From: Flavobacteriales bacterium
Lineage (GTDB): Bacteria > Bacteroidota > Bacteroidia > Flavobacteriales_D > Cryomorphaceae
Direction of reading: 5' to 3'
Assembly (NCBI GenBank): GCA_020200995.1
Contig: JAIVHQ010000040.1
Span: 1-12,535 of the forward strand
Length of the DNA: 12,535 nt
The translations under genes and the position numbers were made by a program. Positions within the stretch are counted from its first letter, which is position 1. Each line of letters opens with the position of its first letter. The notes under the pieces are model-generated. The model had not been told where the DNA came from. It was given only the letters and a program-made list of their open reading frames with translations, and made no database searches. Positions 7,724 through 12,535 of this stretch are shown piece after piece.

Positions 7724-9352
7724 TTAGTCGTTGTTTATGATTTGCATGATGCCCTTCAGGGGAATTATCACCCAGTCGGGGCGGGCGTGGAGCTCGTAGC
7801 CCAATTCGTAAATTGCTTTTTCAAAAATGTGGTAGCGGAGCAGAAAATCGATCTCCTTGGCATACCCGATGTTCAGGCCGCCTTCGGTGGCTGTCTTCAC
7901 ATAGTAGTGTAGACTGAGGCCTACCAGCAGGCGGTAGTAGCGGCCGCCGGCTTCGGTGAGGCGCGCTGTTTCTTCCTCGTTTTTCGCCATTCCGAATACG
8001 GTGGCAAACACGGCATAGTGGTAGGAGCGAAACAGCCCCGCCAGGTCTTTCACCGGCGGCTGCTTTACCTTCCGATCGCGGATGGTGCTCTCCGGCTCGC
8101 CCTCAAAATCGAGGATGCAAAAATCATCATCCGTGATGAGCACCTGCCCCAGGTGGTAGTCGCCGTGGATGCGGATGCGGCAGGAGTTGAGGTTTTGCTC
8201 ATCGAAGTTGAGGAGCTTGTCCTTGATGAGGTCTTTTTGCTCGATGAGGTGCTGAGCGTAGGCGCGGGCTTTTCCCTTGAGTTCGCCCACCTGCTGCTCG
8301 AGGAGGTGGAAGCGGCGGTCGTACATGTACATCACCCGGTTGAGGAGCCACACGGTGTAGTCGCTCGTAAATGCTTCGGGGTTGAAGTGGCGGTCGGTCT
8401 TATCAGAGGCCAGTGAGAGGTGGAGTTCGGCGGTGCGCACTGCCAGCTTTTTCACTTTCGAAAGCATGGCTTCACCCACGATTTCTTTCCAAACGGGGTC
8501 GATGGCGTCCATCGATACGGGCTTATACAGCTCCGGTTTGGGCAGGGCTTCGGGCGACATCTTTTTTGCCGAAAGGCGCTTGAAAAAACCCTCCATTTCG
8601 GTGAGGGCATCGTTCCAGGCTTCGCCCTGATTCTCGACCTTCTCCTGCATCAGGCCCAGCGATACGACGTAATAGTCGGTGCGCACCCACTCGATGCTCC
8701 CGGCAAAATGCGGCGAGTGTGCGAAATTTGATTTTTCCGAAAGGAAGCGCGTGAGCTCCAGATCGGGATTGTTGTTGCGAAACAGCTTGCGGTAGATTTT
8801 CAGGAAGTACTTGTCGTCAAATACCACCGTCGAATTGCTCTGTTCCACGGCCAGCACTTTCGACTTCATGGTCTCGGAAAACTCAGTGGGCTTGAGGCGC
8901 TTCCCTTTGGTAAACCGGAGCTGACCGGCCGAAAGGTCGATTTTGGAGCGGTCCACGATGTTTTTGAACAGGCTGAGCCTGAACTTTTCCGAGTAAATCG
9001 CATCGACAAGGTAGCCGGCGTGCTCGCCGTCCGGGCCGGTGAGGGTGCAAATGATGCCGCGCTCCTCTTCGGGGTCGTTATTGAAAAATACGGGCAGAAA
9101 ATAGGCTTCGGTGTTGGACGTCTCGAACACCACTTCCACAAAAAGGATGTAGGCGTGCTCGCTTCCATTGATGTCGTAGCGGTCCATGCGCTCGATGGCA
9201 AATTTCCTGATCTTGGAAGTCTTGGCTCCGAACCACCGGGTTTGGCGCATGTATGCGGGCAGAATCTCTTCGGTGAAAGTTGCGGGAGCGCCCTTATTTG
9301 CGTCAAAAATTTCCGTCCAACTTCGGTCGATGCCTATGCTGCGCTTTTTCAT
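7724..9352 (-). CDS. mak: Maltokinase (maltose 1-phosphate forming)
   Basis: This 542-residue protein is predicted to phosphorylate maltose with ATP to give maltose 1-phosphate, the donor for GlgE. The N-terminal cap carries RQTRWFGAK (36-44), typical of maltokinases (Pep2/Mak1). The kinase lobe has EQSNSTVVFDDKYFLKIYRK, with K185 the likely ATP-binding lysine. It then has an aminoglycoside-phosphotransferase-like catalytic loop HGDYHLGQ (396-403, D398 the probable base) and the metal-binding LDFEGEP (414-420, D415). Helical segments including SYHYAVFATVFGM and the C-terminal ELGYELHARPDWV also fit the family. The start ATG at 9352 overlaps the glgE stop as ATGA. In many bacteria this kinase is fused to trehalose synthase; here it stands alone, and no treS is visible in the window. 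Confidence 0.93.
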   Translation of the reverse strand: MKKRSIGIDRSWTEIFDANKGAPATFTEEILPAYMRQTRWFGAKTSKIRKFAIERMDRYDINGSEHAYILFVEVVFETSNTEAYFLPVFFNNDPEEERGIICTLTGPDGEHAGYLVDAIYSEKFRLSLFKNIVDRSKIDLSAGQLRFTKGKRLKPTEFSETMKSKVLAVEQSNSTVVFDDKYFLKIYRKLFRNNNPDLELTRFLSEKSNFAHSPHFAGSIEWVRTDYYVVSLGLMQEKVENQGEAWNDALTEMEGFFKRLSAKKMSPEALPKPELYKPVSMDAIDPVWKEIVGEAMLSKVKKLAVRTAELHLSLASDKTDRHFNPEAFTSDYTVWLLNRVMYMYDRRFHLLEQQVGELKGKARAYAQHLIEQKDLIKDKLLNFDEQNLNSCRIRIHGDYHLGQVLITDDDFCILDFEGEPESTIRDRKVKQPPVKDLAGLFRSYHYAVFATVFGMAKNEEETARLTEAGGRYYRLLVGLSLHYYVKTATEGGLNIGYAKEIDFLLRYHIFEKAIYELGYELHARPDWVIIPLKGIMQIINND

Positions 9353-11295
9353 GCGGATTTTAATTTAACGTGAAAACAGTGGAAGGGAAGTCCGTGCGGA
9401 TTCAGCTCCACATAGTTGTGCGATCCGTGCCATTCGTAAGATGCCTGCGTGATGAGGTCAGTCACCGTGTAGGCTTCGCCCTCGCTGATGCCGAGCATGT
9501 CGAGGGGCACGCGTACCATGCCGGCTTGGGTGTGGTAGGGGTCGAAATTTACCGCACAGAGCATGTGGTCGTCTTTCCCGTCCGATTTGAAATAGGCCAT
9601 GAGCTGCGCATTGTCCGTGGGGCAGTTCACAAAGTTGAACGTGTCCTGAAGCGCCGGGTGGTGTTTGCGGATTTGGTTCACCGTTTTAATCACCGTTTTC
9701 AGTTTGCCGCGGGTGTCCCACACATGGCGGGCCACTTCGTACTTTTCCGAATCGATGTATTCCTCCTTGCCCGGCACGCCCTGGAAGTGCATGTTTTCGT
9801 ACACAGGGCCGTACATCCCGTAATTGCTGCTCAGCGTGGCGGCCAGAAAGTAGCGCGCCATAAAGGTGGCTTCGTTGGGCTGCTGCAATTCATAAGGCAG
9901 AATGTCCGGGGTGTTCGGCCAGAAATTGGGGCGGAAATACTGCTGCGACGGATCGCTGCTCAGCTCCTCCATGTATTGGATCAGCTCGGCCTTGCTGTTG
10001 CGCCAGGTGAAGTAGGTGTAGCTCTGGCTAAATCCCGCTTTGGCCAGCTGGTGCATGATCTTGGGACGGGTGAAGGCTTCCGCCAAAAAGAGCACCTCCG
10101 GGTGGGATTTTCTCACCTCGGCGATGAGCCACCGCCAAAAGGTAAATGGCTTGGTGTGCGGATTGTCTACCCGGAAGATGGTGATGCCCTGATCGACCCA
10201 GTAGGTCACGATGCTCAGCAATTCTTTCCACAGGTTCTGCCAGTCTTCGCATTCGAAGTGGATGGGCAGGATGTCCTGGTATTTTTTCGGCGGGTTTTCA
10301 GCGTATTGTACCGTGCCGTCGGGGCGCCACTTGAACCAGCCCGGGTGCTCCTTCACGTATGGATGATCGGGCGCGCACTGCAGGGCAAAATCCATGACCG
10401 TTTCGATGCCTAGCTTTTTGGCCTCTGAGATGAAGGCTTTAAAGTCTTTCAGGCTGCCGAGAGCGGGATTGATGTCTTTGTGGCCGCCGAGTTTAGAGCC
10501 AATGGCCCAGGGCGAGCCCACATCGCCTTCTGCAGTGTGGGTGGCGTTGTTTTTCCCCTTCCGGTTTTTCTCACCGATGGGATGGATGGGTGGAAAATAC
10601 ACGGTGTCAAAACCCATCTCGGCCACGTAAGGCAAACGCTTGGCGGAATCTTTGAAGGTGCCGTGCGTGGTGGGGTCGTTGCCGCTGCTGCGCGGAAAAA
10701 ACTCGTACCAGGCGCTGAACCGCGCCTTCTCACGGTCGGTCCACACATGGTATTTCTGCGTTCGGACGGGGAAGGTCTGGTAGGGGTGGTCGTTAAACAG
10801 CTGCTTGAGCCTGTCGGAGCAGGCCAGCTTCACGGCCTCATCGTACCTGTGTGAGTCGCGGAAGGCAGCAGCACAATTCTTGAGATACTTCTTCAGTTCG
10901 GCGTCCTTGGTTTTTATGTTGTCGAGGTATTGGATGCCGTCGAGCAACTCCACGCCCACCTGCTGTCCGGCGTCTACCTTGCGCACCAGTTCATGCTGCC
11001 AGTTGAGGCCATAGTCCACCCACGATTCGATGTAGAAGGTGTAATTGCCGGGTTTCTCAACGTCAAACGATCCTTCCCATGCGTCGTTCACCAGTCCCTT
11101 CATGTAGTGAAACCTGTACTTCCGCTCTTTCTCGTGCTTGAAAAACACACGGGCATTCACCACATCGTGGCCATCGCCGAAAATATCGGCTTCTACAAGG
11201 ACTGTATCGCCCACTACGCGCTTCACGGCAAAGTCTCCGCCGTTTACTGTTGGTCTAATGTTTTCTATGACAGTGCGATGACGCAATTCTTCCAT
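9349..11295 (-). CDS. glgE: Alpha-1,4-glucan:maltose-1-phosphate maltosyltransferase (GH13_3)
   Basis: This 648-residue enzyme transfers maltosyl units from maltose 1-phosphate to the non-reducing end of an alpha-1,4-glucan in the cytoplasm. The N-terminus (RTVIENIRPTVNGGDFAVKRVVGDTVLVEADIFGDGHD, residues 7-44) is the typical GlgE N domain and supports the ATG at 11295. The barrel shows SAWYEFFPRS, the FPPIHPIGEKNRKGKNN loop, FALQCAPDHP, FRVDNPHTKP with nucleophile D377, FLAEAFTRPK with acid E406, and FWPNTPDILP with D464 as third acidic residue. The C-terminus is a beta domain ending HGLPFHCFHVKLKSA. Length matches the family's usual 650-670. It is the first gene of the minus-strand operon and is followed by the maltokinase with a 4-base overlap, so donor synthesis and use are co-expressed. 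Confidence 0.97.
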   Translation of the reverse strand: MEELRHRTVIENIRPTVNGGDFAVKRVVGDTVLVEADIFGDGHDVVNARVFFKHEKERKYRFHYMKGLVNDAWEGSFDVEKPGNYTFYIESWVDYGLNWQHELVRKVDAGQQVGVELLDGIQYLDNIKTKDAELKKYLKNCAAAFRDSHRYDEAVKLACSDRLKQLFNDHPYQTFPVRTQKYHVWTDREKARFSAWYEFFPRSSGNDPTTHGTFKDSAKRLPYVAEMGFDTVYFPPIHPIGEKNRKGKNNATHTAEGDVGSPWAIGSKLGGHKDINPALGSLKDFKAFISEAKKLGIETVMDFALQCAPDHPYVKEHPGWFKWRPDGTVQYAENPPKKYQDILPIHFECEDWQNLWKELLSIVTYWVDQGITIFRVDNPHTKPFTFWRWLIAEVRKSHPEVLFLAEAFTRPKIMHQLAKAGFSQSYTYFTWRNSKAELIQYMEELSSDPSQQYFRPNFWPNTPDILPYELQQPNEATFMARYFLAATLSSNYGMYGPVYENMHFQGVPGKEEYIDSEKYEVARHVWDTRGKLKTVIKTVNQIRKHHPALQDTFNFVNCPTDNAQLMAYFKSDGKDDHMLCAVNFDPYHTQAGMVRVPLDMLGISEGEAYTVTDLITQASYEWHGSHNYVELNPHGLPFHCFHVKLKSA

Positions 11296-11463
11296 GGTTA
11301 TTGTCGATATTACACTTTTCAGCGGCTAAAATACTAAAAAGCCTCGGCTGGCATGTATGTATGCCGTCTTTTGCTTTGTCAACGGCGGCGTTTGTGGCAT
11401 TGGGTGGCCCCTTTCCGGCGCATAGGCAGGGCAGATCAGGAAATTTACCCCTACTTTCGCGCC
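11296..11463. other. Divergent intergenic region between glgE and the epimerase gene
   Basis: These 168 bases separate two divergent starts and must hold the promoters of both the glgE operon and the epimerase gene. On the minus strand the 40 bases before glgE are AT-rich (AGTATTTTAG and GTAATATC), but no clear -33/-7 pair stands out and no strong ribosome binding site is seen. The plus strand is open back to 11353, but that extension is not SDR-like and is Arg/Trp rich, so it is treated as non-coding. Confidence 0.5.
11452..11459 (+). promoter_or_regulatory. Possible Bacteroidota-type -7 element of the epimerase gene
   Basis: TACTTTCG differs at one base from the Bacteroidota sigma-A -7 consensus TAnnTTTG and lies only 4 bases before the ATG at 11464. 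That would give a very short or absent leader, a pattern often seen in this phylum. No convincing -33 TTG element is found at the expected distance upstream, so the call is tentative. Confidence 0.35.
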
Positions 11464-12003
11464 ATGGTTTTGGTCACCGGAAGTACGGGTATCGTGGGCA
11501 CGCGCCTCGTTTTTGATCTTTTGAAAAAGGGAAAACGCGTGCGGGCGCTCAAGCGTTCGGGCAGCGACACGGAGTTTGTACACCGAGTGTTTCGTTTTTA
11601 CGATCCGGAGCATGGCGGTTCCCTTTTCGGGAAAATCGAATGGGCCGATGCCGACCTTCCTGATGTGGGCGCCCTCGCCGATGCTCTCGTTGGCATTGAA
11701 GAGGTCTACCACGCTGCGGCCCTGGTCTCTTACCTCCCCGGCGATGCCGAGCGCCTGATGAAGGTCAACACCGCTGTAACCACCGATATGGTAAATCTGT
11801 CGGCCGATGCCGGGGTCAAAAAGTTTTGCCACATCAGCTCGGTGGCCGCCGTGGGGCATTCGCTCAAAGGACTCGCCGACGAAAACACAAGCCGAAAGAA
11901 GGGAACCCAAAGATCGGTGTATGGCCTGAGCAAGTACCTCGCCGAGCGCGAAGTGTGGCGTGGCGCTGCAGAGGGCATGCCCTGCATTATTGATGGAGAG
12001 TGA
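11464..12003 (+). CDS. NAD-dependent epimerase/dehydratase (extended SDR), N-terminal fragment
   Basis: From ATG 11464 the protein begins MVLVTGSTGIVGTRLV, with the Rossmann glycine motif TGSTGIVG (5-12). It continues through VYHAAALVSY (81-90), CHISSVAAVG (122-131, candidate catalytic Ser) and YGLSK (153-157, Tyr and Lys of YxxxK). These residues bind NAD(P) and catalyse hydride transfer in extended SDRs; the sugar or other substrate is not evident. After GMPCII (171-176) the frame ends in DGE and a TGA at 12001, where the family normally continues with a V-N-P-x-x-x-x-GPG loop. The C-terminal part is found in the next frame from about 11987. Together the halves give about 290 residues against roughly 320-340 usual, so some 40-50 residues seem lost. 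A start at 11353 was rejected because the 37 extra residues precede the Rossmann strand and look non-coding. Confidence 0.85.
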   Translation: MVLVTGSTGIVGTRLVFDLLKKGKRVRALKRSGSDTEFVHRVFRFYDPEHGGSLFGKIEWADADLPDVGALADALVGIEEVYHAAALVSYLPGDAERLMKVNTAVTTDMVNLSADAGVKKFCHISSVAAVGHSLKGLADENTSRKKGTQRSVYGLSKYLAEREVWRGAAEGMPCIIDGE

Positions 12004-12328
12004 GCTCTACGACGAACGCTACATCCTCAATTCAGAGAACGTCTCTTTTCGCGATATGCTCACCTGGTCGGCCGAGGTGTTCGGGCACCGCCCTCCGCGA
12101 TATACCCTGCAGCCGTGGATGCTCGAACTGGCCTGGCCCGTGGCCTCACTCGCCCGCTTCATTTCCGGAAAGGGACCAAAACTCACAAAAGAAACTGCGC
12201 GCAATGCCGCCCGGACTTTGGGGTACAAGAACGACAAGGTAAAGTCTGCGACGGGCAGGGAATTCATCCCTGTCAGGGAATCACTACATTATTTAGAAGG
12301 CTTCTTTGACCTCGCTGAATCGGCGTAG
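11993..12328 (+). CDS. NAD-dependent epimerase/dehydratase, C-terminal fragment (frameshifted)
   Basis: In the +1 frame relative to the upstream fragment, LLMESELYDERYILNSENVS followed by FRDMLTWSAEVFGHRPP fits the SDR C-terminal region, where family members have an LM-x-S-E-x-x-x-x-RYI-x-NSEN run before the substrate-binding helices. ATG 11993 is the nearest in-frame methionine, but the fragment was almost certainly once continuous with the gene at 11464. It ends in ESLHYLEGFFDLAESA with a TAG at 12326. Its last 40 bases overlap, antisense, the 3' end of the DUF4296 gene. On its own it lacks the NAD-binding half and catalytic residues and should be inactive. Confidence 0.72.
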   Translation: MESELYDERYILNSENVSFRDMLTWSAEVFGHRPPRYTLQPWMLELAWPVASLARFISGKGPKLTKETARNAARTLGYKNDKVKSATGREFIPVRESLHYLEGFFDLAESA

Positions 12329-12535
12329 GTGCTGTCGTACTGCGACATGTCGGGCAGGTAATTCATGCTTCCCTTCCACCCCTCTTTTTGCAATATGGAC
12401 TTCTTGCTTTTGAGGCTGTCGCGCATGGCTTTCGTGTCATTGGCGTATTCCCGCTTGATTTCAGCTTCCAATGTGCTGAGGCTGTCCAGGACCTGTTCGT
12501 AAATTTTTTCCATCAGGTCGGGCCGTCCCTGATAC
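12289..12535 (-). CDS. DUF4296-like protein, C-terminal part (5' end beyond window)
   Basis: The frame is open from the window edge to a TAA at 12289-12291, giving about 82 residues. It starts YQGRPDLMEKIYEQVLDSLS and continues TLEAEIKREYANDTKAM. The P-x-x-MEKIYEQVLDSLSTLEAE stretch resembles the end of DUF4296, a small Bacteroidota lipoprotein domain of unknown function. An internal ATG at 12513 is not the real start because similarity continues upstream of it. The polar tail (YADSARSKKPSK) is encoded partly within the 40-base antisense overlap with the epimerase gene. From memory, DUF4296 genes are often found beside an extended-SDR epimerase in Flavobacteriia, which supports both calls. 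The lipobox and N-terminal half are outside the window. Confidence 0.7.
   Translation of the reverse strand, partial: YQGRPDLMEKIYEQVLDSLSTLEAEIKREYANDTKAMRDSLKSKKSILQKEGWKGSMNYLPDMSQYDSTYADSARSKKPSK

Noticed and set aside
7724..9352. TreS/Mak fusion
   Set aside because: The 542 residues contain only the kinase cap and kinase lobes; no GH13 trehalose synthase motifs are present.
9370..10413. Long plus-strand open frame (347 codons) opposite glgE
   Set aside because: It is fully antisense to a gene with intact GH13 catalytic motifs, shows no recognisable motif, and open frames opposite GC-rich third positions are common.
11353..11463. Upstream start for the epimerase gene
   Set aside because: The 37 added residues precede the Rossmann strand, are Arg/Trp rich, and would run through the promoter region; ATG 11464 gives the standard SDR N-terminus.

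Overview
The window looks like a piece of a Bacteroidota chromosome, probably from a Flavobacteriales- or Cryomorphaceae-like lineage. The phylum call rests on three things: a type IX secretion (T9SS) type A sorting domain at the end of the first protein, a DUF4296-type lipoprotein fragment next to an extended-SDR epimerase gene, and a short-leader TAnnTTTG-like promoter. The finer lineage is inference. No rRNA, tRNA, CRISPR array, insertion sequence or phage gene is visible.

Layout. (1) 1-3387, plus strand: the 3' part of a large secreted, cysteine-rich repeat protein ending in a T9SS sorting signal; its start lies outside the window. (2) 3388-3563: a rho-independent terminator, then a small array of degenerate GTAGGGGCGAAT-type palindromic repeats. 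(3) 3564-11295, minus strand: a tightly packed alpha-glucan operon transcribed glgE > mak > glgB > GH57/DUF3536. glgE and mak overlap by ATGA, mak and glgB are 2 bases apart, and glgB and the GH57 gene are 35 bases apart. (4) 11296-11463: divergent promoter region. (5) 11464-12328, plus strand: an extended-SDR NAD-dependent epimerase gene. (6) 12289-12535, minus strand: the C-terminal part of a DUF4296 protein, whose 3' end overlaps the epimerase gene by 40 bases on the opposite strand.

How the genes fit together. Maltokinase makes maltose 1-phosphate, GlgE adds its maltosyl unit to an alpha-1,4-glucan, and GlgB adds alpha-1,6 branches. This is the GlgE route to glycogen-like glucan. Trehalose synthase (TreS), the usual source of maltose, is neither in the operon nor fused to the kinase here. 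The GH57/DUF3536 protein is a putative alpha-glucan-active partner of unknown specificity.

Two genes are broken in the same way. The GH57/DUF3536 gene (near 4520-4532) and the epimerase gene (near 11987-11993) each appear to have lost an internal conserved block and shifted frame at the same point. In both, the missing length works out as 3n+2 bases. These may be real gene losses or assembly errors; sequence alone cannot decide. I did not find a convincing undescribed multi-gene system. The most novel-looking item is the repeat protein, whose four-cysteine modules carry an EF-hand/dockerin-like calcium-loop pattern, with one module pair much more alike than its neighbours.
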